DNA of 64,000 nt, taken from the NCBI RefSeq assembly GCF_011777505.1, contig NZ_JAATJT010000001.1:186001-250000 (forward strand), read 5' to 3'. This stretch comes from Gaetbulibacter sp. S0825 (GTDB lineage Bacteria > Bacteroidota > Bacteroidia > Flavobacteriales > Flavobacteriaceae). How positions within the stretch are numbered: position 1 is the first letter of the stretch; each line of letters begins with the position of its first letter. Shown piece by piece: positions 45,610-54,489 of this stretch. The translations under genes were made by a program, and so were the position numbers. The notes beneath the pieces are model-generated. The model saw only the letters and a program-made list of their open reading frames with translations, was not told the DNA's origin and made no database searches.

Positions 45610-46866
45610 ATGAGCAAAGTTAGCTTTTATTTAAGGAATCCTAACGCCAGTTTTAGCACGAACATTCAACTGGTTTGTCATTTTAACGGAATGAGAATTA
45701 AAATGAGTACTGGTATGAGTATTAAGCCTTCAATGTGGATTTCAAACGCAATGCGCGCTCGTATTCATAAAACTTTTAAAGAGGCAAAGGACATAAATGA
45801 AAAGTTGGATAAATTTGAAGGTGCTGTAAATAAAATTATTTATGACTTAAAAGATAAAAACCTGTTCATTTCGACGCCCAATTTCAAAGAACGTATTCAT
45901 CGAGAAGTATCTTTGAATAGCTACACTAAAAATGGAAAATCCTTTTGGTTCTATTTTGACGAGTTTGTTGCACATCAAAAACTTCATTTTAGTGCTTCAA
46001 TATATAAGGACTATAATAACTCCTTAAGAAAACATTTAACGGCTACTGAAAAAATTCATGACACTACGATTACTTTTTCTTCACTTAAACAATCTTCTGA
46101 CAGCTTGTTTCATAAGTTCTATAATTATTTAGCCTATGAAGCCTTAAATAAAGATAATGAACCTGGTCTAGCTATTAACACCATTGGGAAAAATGTTAAA
46201 TGTCTTAAAGCCTTCTTACATTATTGCTTTGAAAGAGATATATGTATTCCATTTCCCCTAAAGCACATGGTAGTTGAACAAATAGATGCTGACAAGGTTT
46301 ACCTAACTGAAGAGGAGATTGAAAGGCTTTTTGACTTAAAGGAATTAGAGCCAAAAGAAAAACAAGTAAGAGACCTTTTTATTATTGGATGCGAAACAGG
46401 TATGCGTTTTGCAAACTTTATAAATATTCATAAAGATAGTTACCAAACTGGAAATCTTGTTTTTCACCAAGTAAAATCTAACGGTTTAAAAGCCAAAATA
46501 ATTACTCCCTTGAGTGATAGACATATCTCTATTGCGGAATCATACAAATATGTGCTACCAAATCCGAAAATGAGTTGTCTCGAATTTAATAAGATTCTGC
46601 GCTCCCTATGTATTCAAGCAGGTATCAACGATATAATTTTAATTCAGAAGGTCACTAAAACGCAAACCTCTAAGGTCAGCTATAAAAAATTTGAATTAGT
46701 TTCTTCGCATACAGCCCGCAGGTCGTTTTGTACTAATAAATTCCTGAACGGCATGCCTGTTCCTGCCATTATGAAGTTCTCAGGGCACAAAACCGAACGT
46801 TCATTCTTCAAATATTTAAAACTGGATGCTGAGATTACTGCCGCTAAATTTAAAGAGTACTTTTAA
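45610..46866 (+). CDS. Tyrosine recombinase / phage-type integrase
   Basis: This 418-residue protein has an Arm/SAM-like N-terminal region (residues 1-220) and a C-terminal catalytic domain with the tyrosine-recombinase set: Arg266 in CETGMRFAN, His367 and Arg370 in SSHTARRSF, His393 in SGHKT and the nucleophile Tyr402 in KYLKL. It catalyses site-specific integration or excision of a mobile element. The lone gene sits beside a tRNA-3'-like fragment, and the next gene is a small zinc-ribbon protein. No relaxase, phage or cargo genes are seen, so this is either the end of an element that extends elsewhere or a remnant. Confidence 0.95.
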   Translation: MSKVSFYLRNPNASFSTNIQLVCHFNGMRIKMSTGMSIKPSMWISNAMRARIHKTFKEAKDINEKLDKFEGAVNKIIYDLKDKNLFISTPNFKERIHREVSLNSYTKNGKSFWFYFDEFVAHQKLHFSASIYKDYNNSLRKHLTATEKIHDTTITFSSLKQSSDSLFHKFYNYLAYEALNKDNEPGLAINTIGKNVKCLKAFLHYCFERDICIPFPLKHMVVEQIDADKVYLTEEEIERLFDLKELEPKEKQVRDLFIIGCETGMRFANFINIHKDSYQTGNLVFHQVKSNGLKAKIITPLSDRHISIAESYKYVLPNPKMSCLEFNKILRSLCIQAGINDIILIQKVTKTQTSKVSYKKFELVSSHTARRSFCTNKFLNGMPVPAIMKFSGHKTERSFFKYLKLDAEITAAKFKEYF

Positions 46867-47063
46867 GGAAAGTAACTAGTTTTTACTTTCGATAAAGTAA
46901 ATAAAGCGTAATACTTTGATTATATAGACTATGGTCGAAAATTAGAAAAGCAATAGTTAGCCATTTCTCAATGATGAAAAAAGCCTACCTCCATTAATCT
47001 CTTTACAAAAAGCAAGGCGAGCTTCTGAACATGTCTTTTTTAACTAGTCTACTTAATAAATTT

Positions 47064-47405
47064 TTATTCAAAAGGAATTGATCTTTTCATTTTTTGCAGC
47101 TGAGATAAATCTTTGTGAAGCTTTAACAATTGATGTTGATATTCTACATTGAGATAAGAATTTGAATCCATTTTATCCAATTTTCTCATGATTTTTAGTT
47201 TTTCAGAAGTAAACACCTCTATTCTGGCATCAATATAGTTTAATAGCTGCTCCTTATTTTCTTGATAAAACTCGTACAACTGTTTTCTTAAACCGTTTTT
47301 GTTATGATATTCATTGTGACATGCTGTCGCACAAAATATTTTATCGCTTCGCCCTTTTAAGATTGCTTCATTACAATTTTTACACTTTTTTAGTTCTTTT
47401 TCCAT
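47064..47405 (-). CDS. Small zinc-ribbon protein with coiled-coil tail
   Basis: The 113-residue protein has an N-terminal zinc ribbon (Cys8, Cys11, Cys25, Cys29: CKNC and CATAC, DUF2116-like) followed by a charged helical tail of about 80 residues that could form a coiled coil (KIMRKLDKMDS, LLKLHKDLSQLQKMKR). I do not recognise a function. It is transcribed towards the integrase in the otherwise gene-poor segment between 46866 and 47922, so it may be a small DNA-binding protein of the mobile element. Confidence 0.75.
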   Translation of the reverse strand: MEKELKKCKNCNEAILKGRSDKIFCATACHNEYHNKNGLRKQLYEFYQENKEQLLNYIDARIEVFTSEKLKIMRKLDKMDSNSYLNVEYQHQLLKLHKDLSQLQKMKRSIPFE

Positions 47406-47655
47406 TATATAGAATTTAAATTATACTGCAAGAAAAGTTGGAAAAAATTAAAATCAAAACGTTACACTAAGTATAAAAGATATGAAGCCTGAAAATCAAT
47501 ATTAAGACCCAAAAAAACCATTTTAAGCTAAAAACTAAGGTAAATAGTAACTTAGCAATAAGAAAATCACATGTAGAATCAAAATTGATTGAGTACCTAA
47601 AAAACATATATAGGTGGAGCCAGGATATATGGAGACAAATAATCGTTTCATTCCC

Positions 47656-47735
47656 ATTAAACGTTTTACACCTCTATTAAGTGCGTTACACTCTTATTAA
47701 ACATTTTACACACTTATTAAGCGTATTACTCGTCT
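47656..47735. repeat. Four direct repeats with exact 20-bp period (iteron-like)
   Basis: ATTAA starts at 47656, 47676, 47696 and 47716, and each is followed five bases later by a TTACAC or TTACTC core. The units share ATTAA-N5-TTACAC-N4 with variable positions between. The regular period of about two helical turns suggests a protein-binding array. Confidence 0.75.
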
Positions 47736-47861
47736 CTATTTCGCCTTAAAATTTCTGTTTACTTTTGAAGTTTCTAAAATTAGTTAGAGAATAACAGGTT
47801 CGTTTTTAGTTCTACTTAATAATAAAGCAAATTATCACATTTAATATTACATAATCGCAAG

Positions 47862-47895
47862 AAAAAAGCGCAAGTTAAATGACTTGCGCTTTTTT
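47862..47895. terminator. Strong terminator downstream of the YceI gene
   Basis: AAAAAAGCGCAAGT and its exact complement form a 14-bp stem with a 6-nt loop and A/T tracts on both sides, so it can work in both directions. Confidence 0.9.
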
Positions 47896-47921
47896 TAGCT
47901 ATTAATTATACAAGGTTTGTA

Positions 47922-48500
47922 TTAAAATTCTAAATCGGCAACGAGGTCAAAATCATCGTAAATGGCTTTGTCTTTTAATCCATCAAAAAAACTTGTTGAA
48001 CCATATCTTACATCGAATTTTGTTCTATCAATTTTTAGCGATGCATTTGCTTTGTTTCCATAAATAGAAATATCAAATGTAACTATATCTGTTTTTCCTT
48101 TAATAGTTATATCTCCTGTCACTTCATATGAATTTTTCCCCGTTGATTTAACTTTGGTAAAAACTAAAGTCGCTATCGGAAAATTATTTACTCCAAAGAA
48201 ATCATCAGATTTTAAATGACCCTCTAATTTTTCTTTGTATTCGCCTTCTAAATCTGTATTTGAGATAGTAGACATATCTATCGTAAAATCCCCACCAGTT
48301 AGTCTGTCTTCATTGAAGGTTAGTTGTCCAGATTTAATGGCAATGACACCTTGATGAGATCCAGTAACTTTATATCCTTTCCATACTACTTTACTGTTTT
48401 CTGTTTTTATTTCTTTTCTATCTCCTTCTACTGAAGTAAAAGAAAATGTTATAAAAGCAACAAACACAACAGTTGCTAAATTTTTAATTGAATTTTTCAT
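47922..48500 (-). CDS. YceI-family periplasmic lipid-binding protein
   Basis: The 192-residue protein has a signal peptide (NLATVVFVAFITFSFTS) and the YceI lipocalin-like barrel (PF04264): SKVVWKGYKVTGSHQG, IDMSTISNTDLEG, HLKSDDFFGVNNFPIATLVF and the final VRYGSTSFFDGLKDKAIYDDFDL. YceI proteins bind isoprenoid or fatty amide ligands in the periplasm. It is the second gene of a short unit, 15 bp after the SnoaL-like gene, and ends before a strong terminator. Confidence 0.95.
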   Translation of the reverse strand: MKNSIKNLATVVFVAFITFSFTSVEGDRKEIKTENSKVVWKGYKVTGSHQGVIAIKSGQLTFNEDRLTGGDFTIDMSTISNTDLEGEYKEKLEGHLKSDDFFGVNNFPIATLVFTKVKSTGKNSYEVTGDITIKGKTDIVTFDISIYGNKANASLKIDRTKFDVRYGSTSFFDGLKDKAIYDDFDLVADLEF

Positions 48501-48515
48501 TTTTATTATTTTTAA

Positions 48516-48869
48516 TTATGCTCCGTAGTAAAATTTTTCCTTAATTATTTTTCCGTCTTTCCAGTCTTGTACTGCAACTTGCGTGTAATTTTTAACTCCC
48601 CAATCTTTGTGAGTGTAGTCAAAGTGCCATTCTACCATTGTTGTGTTTTCTCCAATAGTTACTTTTAAAGGTTGAGCGCCTCTAAATTCTGTAATTGCTC
48701 CAAAAAAATCTTCTTCACGTTGTCTATTGGCTGCTTTTCCTTCGATAATTGGGTTATCATTTTCTTGCATTACGACATCGTCATGATAGAATTGATCAAA
48801 AGCTTCTAAGGCTTTTCCTTGAAGAATCATGTCATTAATTGTACTAATTTTTTCTAATAATGTGTTCAT
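48516..48869 (-). CDS. SnoaL-like (NTF2-fold) protein
   Basis: This 117-residue protein without signal peptide has the SnoaL/NTF2 fold pattern: FDQFYHDDVVMQENDNPIIEGKAANRQREEDFF in the first half and WHFDYTHKDWG...VAVQDWKDGKIIKEKFYY at the end. NTF2-fold proteins are small enzymes or ligand binders; no catalytic role is apparent. It precedes the YceI gene with a 15-bp gap. The Crp-like regulator lies upstream on the same strand (95-bp gap) and may control both. Confidence 0.85.
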   Translation of the reverse strand: MNTLLEKISTINDMILQGKALEAFDQFYHDDVVMQENDNPIIEGKAANRQREEDFFGAITEFRGAQPLKVTIGENTTMVEWHFDYTHKDWGVKNYTQVAVQDWKDGKIIKEKFYYGA

Positions 48870-48964
48870 TTTTATATGTTTTAATATTATGGTACAAATG
48901 TCCCAAACATTAAAATTTTAAGAAATGAAGTAGATTATGAAATGATGTTAATCTAGATTAATAT

Positions 48965-49549
48965 CTATTGGTCGTGAATGAGTTGACTTTTAATTTTACT
49001 TAAAAACTCTTTAGTAATGCCAAGATATGAAGCTATCATATATTGAGGGACTCGCTGCTCAATTTTTGGATATGTCCTTTTAAAAATTTGATAGCGTTCT
49101 TTCGCAGTAAGACTAAAATTTCTAATAATTCTTTTTTGTGAAGCCACAAAAGCACGTTCTACAATCTTTCTAAAAAGACGTTCCAATTTAGGAATCGCTT
49201 TATATAAATATTCCAAATTTTCGTAAGTAAATTGAATGAGTTCGGTATTCTCTATGCATTGTAAATTGAAATCGGCAGGAGTCTGTGTAATAAAACTACC
49301 TAAATCAGAAGTCCACCAATCTTCAATGGAGAACATTACTATATGTTCTTGACCTTCTAGATCCATATAAAATGCTTTTGTACTTCCAGATATTATAAAA
49401 TTGACACTTTTGCAAATATCACCTTGCTGAACTATGTATTGATTTTTGAGATACTTTCTATGGACTGTTTTGGAAAGTAAAATAGTTTCTTCTTCATCAG
49501 TTAATTTGATAAAGTTCTTTATGTAATCTAAAAAAGGCTTATTATCCAT
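48965..49549 (-). CDS. Crp/Fnr-family transcriptional regulator
   Basis: The 194-residue protein has a cyclic-nucleotide-binding-type beta-roll (about residues 25-115; QQGDICKSVNFIISG) and a C-terminal region with the recognisable RYQIFKRTYPKIEQRVPQYMIASYLGITKEFLSKIKSQL helix-turn-helix. There is no Fe-S cysteine set, so it is not an oxygen-sensing FNR. Such regulators are abundant in flavobacteria and often control the adjacent genes, here the SnoaL/YceI pair. The ligand is unknown. Confidence 0.93.
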   Translation of the reverse strand: MDNKPFLDYIKNFIKLTDEEETILLSKTVHRKYLKNQYIVQQGDICKSVNFIISGSTKAFYMDLEGQEHIVMFSIEDWWTSDLGSFITQTPADFNLQCIENTELIQFTYENLEYLYKAIPKLERLFRKIVERAFVASQKRIIRNFSLTAKERYQIFKRTYPKIEQRVPQYMIASYLGITKEFLSKIKSQLIHDQ

Positions 49550-49709
49550 AGGCTATCATTTTTGGTGTCATCTATTATCAAACACTATTTACTCTACCAT
49601 TATAATTTAAACAATATTACTTAACTGCAGATCATTACAACTATTTATATTGAGATAAGTAAAGTTCTGATGCAACTTAAAGTTAATTTATTCTTCCTTA
49701 ATATGTAAA

Positions 49710-50522
49710 TCATTTTATTGATAATAGACCCTCTAAAATAAACTTTAACTCATCCGACCATAAAATTGAATAATGACCTTTATTTTCAAGTTCAATAATT
49801 TCACTTTGCATAAAGGATTGATTAACTTCTCTAGCTCCTTCAATAGGTAATACTTTATCTGATTTTGAATGAACAATCACTACTTTTTTTACATTGGAAA
49901 GTTCACTACAATAAGTTACCATATTTAGATTCTCGATACTTTCGCTAACATCTTCCTCGATTTTAGATATTAATTTTCCTGTGACACTATGGTTTAAGTT
50001 AAATTTTGTAGCTATTTCGTCAATTCGACTTTTAAAATTATTTGGAGTTGTAACCATTAGCCATAGCTTAAGATTAATATCTGGACACAACCTTAATACT
50101 CTTGCCACATTAACACTGCCAAAGGAATGGCTAATTATTAAATCTGGCTTTTCTTGGTTAAAATGATGTTTTAAGATATTTGCAAACTCAAACATTGTAG
50201 TTGTTCCAATTGAGCTTTTGCCATGTGAAGGTGCATCGATGGAAATAACTCTATAATCAGCTTTTAATAAAACAGGGATTAAGGATGCAAAATTACCTGT
50301 TTGTCCTTCCCATCCATGAACAAGAAAAGCTGTTTTACTATTCTCTTTTTCCCATTCATAACGCACTAATGAAAACCCTTTATATTCAAAAAACTCTTTG
50401 TCAGCATAATTTAGCATTAATTCTTCATGCTTAATTAACTTGCGCCCCTTTGGATGAGACATGTGATTATAAATTTTCCTTGCAACTAAACCTGGAAAAA
50501 CATATTGGAGATACTTTGTCAT
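49710..50522 (-). CDS. Alpha/beta hydrolase, cytosolic
   Basis: This 270-residue protein has an alpha/beta hydrolase core: VHGWEGQTGNF as oxyanion region, VISIDAPSHGKS, the nucleophile elbow SHSFGSVN with Ser in the SxSxG pattern, HSKSDKVLPIEG with a catalytic Asp, and ENKGHYSIL with the His. No signal peptide is present. It is the last gene of the long leftward unit that begins at 55614, 8 bp after the GNAT gene. The substrate is unknown. Confidence 0.88.
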   Translation of the reverse strand: MTKYLQYVFPGLVARKIYNHMSHPKGRKLIKHEELMLNYADKEFFEYKGFSLVRYEWEKENSKTAFLVHGWEGQTGNFASLIPVLLKADYRVISIDAPSHGKSSIGTTTMFEFANILKHHFNQEKPDLIISHSFGSVNVARVLRLCPDINLKLWLMVTTPNNFKSRIDEIATKFNLNHSVTGKLISKIEEDVSESIENLNMVTYCSELSNVKKVVIVHSKSDKVLPIEGAREVNQSFMQSEIIELENKGHYSILWSDELKFILEGLLSIK

Positions 50523-50530
50523 TTTATTTT

Positions 50531-50986
50531 TTAATTAAAATGTAATTTCATTCCTTCATGAGAATCTATAAATCCCAATTTCTTATAAAAACTTAAGGCC
50601 TTAGGTCTTTTTTTATCAGTAGTTAATTGCAAAACATGAGCGTTTCTTGCTTTTACTCTTTCAATAGCCCATTCAAACATTTTGGTACCTAAACCTGTGC
50701 CTCTTTGATCTTTGTGTATTCTTACAGCTTCAATTTGTGCTCTTATGCCTCCTTGATAGGTTAAATACTGAATGAATGATAATTGCATAGTGCCTACAAT
50801 CTTCGACGCATCATCTTCTATAACTATTAGTTCTTGGTTATTATCATTTTTTATGCTTTCAAATGCGCTATAGTATTCTTTAGGAAGCGGTTTTTTAAAA
50901 TTCTCTCTTGTTTTTCCTAGCTCATCATCTGCAATCATTTCTACAATTGAAATAACATCTTTTTTTGTTGCTCTTCTAAATATCAT
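50531..50986 (-). CDS. GNAT-family N-acetyltransferase
   Basis: The 151-residue protein has the acetyl-CoA binding motif as HKDQRGTGLGTKMFEWAIERVKA, preceded by the IVGTMQLSFI strand and followed by LQLTTDKKRPKALSFYKKLGF. It is a complete small GNAT acetyltransferase. The acceptor is unknown. It lies between the small membrane protein gene (18-bp gap) and the alpha/beta hydrolase (8 bp). Confidence 0.92.
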   Translation of the reverse strand: MIFRRATKKDVISIVEMIADDELGKTRENFKKPLPKEYYSAFESIKNDNNQELIVIEDDASKIVGTMQLSFIQYLTYQGGIRAQIEAVRIHKDQRGTGLGTKMFEWAIERVKARNAHVLQLTTDKKRPKALSFYKKLGFIDSHEGMKLHFN

Positions 50987-51004
50987 GATATTACTATTTA
51001 TACA

Positions 51005-51403
51005 TTAATTTTTTGATTTTGTTGATTTGGCTATAAGTGTAAACACTAGCAATAAAAAAGCTATTCCAAATCCTAAAACACCTATATTAATTCCCAACAA
51101 TGTTTTCTCACTTCCATCTAAGTACTTCATAGATCCTCCATAAAAATCTTGAATTATATAAGCTAGCAAAAACCCTCCTGTGATTAACATACTTAAAATA
51201 GTACTGATTTTAGTGTCTTTTTTAACCCAAACTAACCATAGGCATAAAATTCCAATACTTGAATTTGTAATTAATTGCCATACTTCATGTATCCTTACAT
51301 GAGGCGTCCAGTCTGGGTTAAAAACATGGGTTGTATTAATTTCCAGAAAGGGAACTACAACTGCATAAAGTATGATACTAAATGTGATTATTGATTTTTT
51401 CAT
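51005..51403 (-). CDS. Small four-helix membrane protein, unknown
   Basis: This 132-residue protein has four hydrophobic segments (about residues 4-22, 43-60, 68-88 and 100-125) with a soluble-looking loop THVFNPDWTPHVRIHEVW between the first two. The HVRIHEVWQL segment has two conserved-looking histidines and a glutamate. I do not recognise a named family. Its place inside the operon, 21 bp after the serine hydrolase gene, is consistent with co-expression. Confidence 0.8.
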   Translation of the reverse strand: MKKSIITFSIILYAVVVPFLEINTTHVFNPDWTPHVRIHEVWQLITNSSIGILCLWLVWVKKDTKISTILSMLITGGFLLAYIIQDFYGGSMKYLDGSEKTLLGINIGVLGFGIAFLLLVFTLIAKSTKSKN

Positions 51404-51424
51404 TTCTAGATATTTTAATAACTA

Positions 51425-52921
51425 TTAATTTTTTAATTGATTAATCTTATTATTGGAATTTTTACACCAGTGACAATTATCTATTGGTTTTAATTCCAAA
51501 GCCCTAGTAAAAGCTTGAATTGCATTTTCTTTCTGATTATATTCAAAATAAGCATCGCCAAGAGAATCATAAAGATTGCCATCATCTGGAAATAATTTCA
51601 CATTTAATTTTAATAACTCCAATCCCCAAGCAGCTTCTTTTTCTTTTGCCATAAGTTTGAAACCAATACGGTTGAATACAGCTTTATCATTAAATTTTGA
51701 ATTTAAATTTTTATCTAAAAAAGCAGTTAACAAAATAGCATCTTCTAATTTTTTATTCCTAACAAAATCATAGACTAATTCATAGGATAATTTTGTAACG
51801 GGTTTTGGCGTGTAATTAGAATCAAAAATCATCTTTCCAATATTCCAAGACACATCTTCAGAATCTCTATTTAAAATGGAATTTGACAATACAATTACAA
51901 CAGCATCGTCATCAATATATCTTATGAAATTTGCAAAATAAATACCGTTACTACCATTGTGAGTTACAATTTTAGTATCACGTTTGCTTATAAATGTTGC
52001 CCATCCATATCCATAATGAGATGTTTCTTCTTCATTCTCAGCCACAAAAGGAGTAGCAAGTAATTCTCTAGATTTTGCACTTAGCACTTTATTAGTATTC
52101 AAAGCTAGGTGCCATTTATAAAGATCTTCTACAGTAGAATGAATATCGCCTTTGCCAATACTATACCAATGTTTATTATTATAAGGTAAATGCTCTTGAG
52201 TTGTTCCCCAATCTTTCCATATACCATCTGTATAATAAAAATAATAGCCATGAGCTAATTGCTCGCTATTAAAGGAAATACTTTTATAGCCTGTATGATT
52301 CATTTTTAAAGGCTTCCAAAAATTTTCTTGTAAAAAAGAGGTGTAATCCTGATTAGAAACTAATTCAATAATAGCTGTAAGCATGATATAGTTTGCATTT
52401 GCATATCTATGATTTGTTCCAGGTGTTGATTGCAATTCTGCCTCAAAGAATTCTTTCAAGAACTGATCCTTACTCGCTTCATCATATCTAAATCCACCAG
52501 TTCTTGGTGAAACGCCTGATGTATGCGTAAGTAGCTGATGAATAGTAATATCCTTTTTATCTATTGGTGCTTCATTATAAAATAGACCAATTTTATCTGA
52601 AGTATTAAGTTTTCCCAGTTCCACAAGTTTTAAGATAGCTGCGGCTGTAAATTGCTTAGTTACAGATCCAATATTGAAAACTGATGACACTGTATTGAGA
52701 ACCTTTTTTTTTCTATTAGACCAACCATAGCCTTTTGATAAAATAACCTCTCCTCTTTTAGCAACTAAGACGGATGCTGAATAGCCATTAGTTATACTAT
52801 TATTTAAATAGGTGTCAATTTTAGCTTTAAGCTCATTATTGTTCATCTCTTGCCCAAATAAGGTGCTAATTCCTATTACTATTTGGATAAAAACGAGGAT
52901 GAAGAATCGTCTTTTTTTCAT
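51425..52921 (-). CDS. Secreted serine hydrolase (class C beta-lactamase fold) with C-terminal TPR
   Basis: The 498-residue protein has a signal peptide (FILVFIQIVIGISTLFG) and a beta-lactamase/D-alanyl-D-alanine-carboxypeptidase-type domain: nucleophile Ser86 in GSVTK (SxxK), YAN in RYANANY (YxN) and HNG in THNGSNG. A C-terminal tail (about residues 390-498) carries TPR-like units (LYDSLGDAYFEYNQKENAIQAFTRALEL). Family members hydrolyse peptides or esters, and few are true beta-lactamases. It lies 18 bp after the 98-residue gene in the operator-A operon and has a lipoprotein paralogue at 55816-57162. Confidence 0.9.
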   Translation of the reverse strand: MKKRRFFILVFIQIVIGISTLFGQEMNNNELKAKIDTYLNNSITNGYSASVLVAKRGEVILSKGYGWSNRKKKVLNTVSSVFNIGSVTKQFTAAAILKLVELGKLNTSDKIGLFYNEAPIDKKDITIHQLLTHTSGVSPRTGGFRYDEASKDQFLKEFFEAELQSTPGTNHRYANANYIMLTAIIELVSNQDYTSFLQENFWKPLKMNHTGYKSISFNSEQLAHGYYFYYTDGIWKDWGTTQEHLPYNNKHWYSIGKGDIHSTVEDLYKWHLALNTNKVLSAKSRELLATPFVAENEEETSHYGYGWATFISKRDTKIVTHNGSNGIYFANFIRYIDDDAVVIVLSNSILNRDSEDVSWNIGKMIFDSNYTPKPVTKLSYELVYDFVRNKKLEDAILLTAFLDKNLNSKFNDKAVFNRIGFKLMAKEKEAAWGLELLKLNVKLFPDDGNLYDSLGDAYFEYNQKENAIQAFTRALELKPIDNCHWCKNSNNKINQLKN

Positions 52922-52939
52922 GATTTTGATTGAATTATA

Positions 52940-53236
52940 TTACTTATCACTTGCGTACAGTTTTTCAGTTGCCTTTTTTAGATTAGCCAATGGTAAAAAT
53001 TGATCTGCTATTGTTAAGATAGCATGCAAGTTATCGCGTAATCTATCTAACTTAATTTCTTCTGGATTAATCGATGTTTGCAAAAGGTGAAGTGCCATAT
53101 CTGCTAGAAGGATGCGTTGTTTTTCTAACCATTCATTGTCATCTTTATTAGCAGGATTATTCAAGTAACTAGTTTCAACTAAGCTATGTAATTCCCAGCT
53201 GGTTTTTAACATTTTTAATTTCTCATCTTCCGTCAT
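52940..53236 (-). CDS. Hypothetical protein, 98 residues
   Basis: The product is a small, mostly helical, charged protein without signal or membrane segment. It overlaps the end of the esterase-TPR gene by 14 bp and precedes the serine hydrolase gene by 18 bp, which supports it as a true operon member. No family was recognised. The sequence contains heptad-like leucine spacing (LRDNLHAILTIADQFLPLANL) that may form helical bundles. Confidence 0.7.
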   Translation of the reverse strand: MTEDEKLKMLKTSWELHSLVETSYLNNPANKDDNEWLEKQRILLADMALHLLQTSINPEEIKLDRLRDNLHAILTIADQFLPLANLKKATEKLYASDK

Positions 53237-54482
53237 CTTTTTTAATTTTAAGCATTTTTAGTTCTTTATCTAACCCCTCTATAGCTTTTCGATATTCATT
53301 AAAATTAGCATGCATATCAACTAACTCTAACAAGTTAATAGCTTTTTCGTAAGATTTTTTAGCCGCTCTAATATTATTATTCACTTTTTGTGCACGACCT
53401 AGATATGAATATGCTAAGTGTGATTTTGGATATAACTCTATCCAATATTGGTATAATTCAACCGCTTCATCAACTCTTTTTTGCCCCAAAAGTCTCCTTC
53501 CAATATTTTTAATACAACTCATGCTGTACAATCTGTCCATAGTAGGATAGATACTAAAGCCATACTCCTTAGAAAGTCCTTTATAAAACATATTAATGTT
53601 TTCTTTAGCATTACCTGATTGAGAAATTAGATCTTGGTAATTAACAATCCATTTCTCTTTAGGAAAAATGAAATTAAAAGCAGAAATTAGTCCTGGTAGT
53701 GCAACATCAGTATGGCCTTCACCTTTAATTATTTCGGCTATTGTTTTAAAATTAATAGAGTTTAACTTTGATAATCTTTGATTGAAATTATGAACATTGT
53801 CTTCAATATCTGGTTGATCTTCTAAATCTTTTCCCCCTGAAACGATGTAAAGAAATCCATTACGAGATGTGTTTTTAGCAGATACCTTTTCAATTACATC
53901 AATAAGTGTTTCTCCTTTTTCATATCCATCTCCAATAATGTTACCTGAGGCTAGTGCAATGTGTGCTTGAAAAAGATCTGGGTTATTAGAAAACATATGT
54001 AACGTAAATACCGACGAAGGAGAGAAGCCAATTAATGTTTTAAAATCCGCTAATCTATATCTGTTCTCTAATTCAGGTAGTAACTCATCGCTCAAAAATT
54101 GAGTAAACTCATCTTGGTGATTGCCATAGCCGTAATTACGATTCTTTATATTATCATAAAGATTTGGAGCATAGAATGCTCTATGCATTTTCCCTTCTTC
54201 AATTGTTACAATAATAGATTCTGGCATTCTTGAGATTGCACTTAACTGATTTACCAAAGCCGTAACCGTAGAAAAAAGGAATTGATTATCTAAAACAACA
54301 ATTATAGGATAAGATTTAGTTGAGTGATCATACCCAACAGGTAACGCTACTTTTATTGTTCTAGTTTCATCTAATGATTTAGAATCAATGTCGAAAGAGG
54401 CAATTTTATTTTGAGCCTCTATTTGAAGAACAGTGGTTATAGTAAAAATTATTATAACTATAGAGATAAAGTTCTTTTTCAT
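53223..54482 (-). CDS. Secreted esterase (alpha/beta-hydrolase fold) with C-terminal TPR, copy 1
   Basis: I start this gene at ATG 54482 (MKKNFISIV) since the longer frame overlaps the previous gene; 419 residues result. There is a signal peptide, then an esterase-D-like domain (PF00756) with SYPIIVVLDNQFLF, nucleophile region IGFSPSSVF, GGKDLEDQP and EGHTDVALPG (His). A C-terminal TPR module (about residues 330-400; YQYWIELYPKSHLAYSYLGRAQ) follows. A paralogue with the same domain order lies at 61553-62737. It starts 8 bp after the HMBD hydrolase gene and is the second gene of the operator-A operon. The substrate is unknown. Confidence 0.87.
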   Translation of the reverse strand: MKKNFISIVIIIFTITTVLQIEAQNKIASFDIDSKSLDETRTIKVALPVGYDHSTKSYPIIVVLDNQFLFSTVTALVNQLSAISRMPESIIVTIEEGKMHRAFYAPNLYDNIKNRNYGYGNHQDEFTQFLSDELLPELENRYRLADFKTLIGFSPSSVFTLHMFSNNPDLFQAHIALASGNIIGDGYEKGETLIDVIEKVSAKNTSRNGFLYIVSGGKDLEDQPDIEDNVHNFNQRLSKLNSINFKTIAEIIKGEGHTDVALPGLISAFNFIFPKEKWIVNYQDLISQSGNAKENINMFYKGLSKEYGFSIYPTMDRLYSMSCIKNIGRRLLGQKRVDEAVELYQYWIELYPKSHLAYSYLGRAQKVNNNIRAAKKSYEKAINLLELVDMHANFNEYRKAIEGLDKELKMLKIKKDDGR

Positions 54483-54489
54483 TATTTTT

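Larger units (their letters stand above)
47406..47921. other. Gene-free segment carrying a tandem-repeat array
   Basis: No open reading frame with coding character is seen in these 515 bp. Contents are an isolated GTTACAC copy near 47460 (matching the array unit), the 20-bp repeat array (47656-47735), and the terminator of the YceI gene (47862-47895). The composition is very AT-rich. Confidence 0.6.

Noticed and set aside
47656-47735. CRISPR array
   Set aside because: The period is only 20 bp with no repeat-spacer alternation and no cas genes; it is an iteron-like direct repeat.
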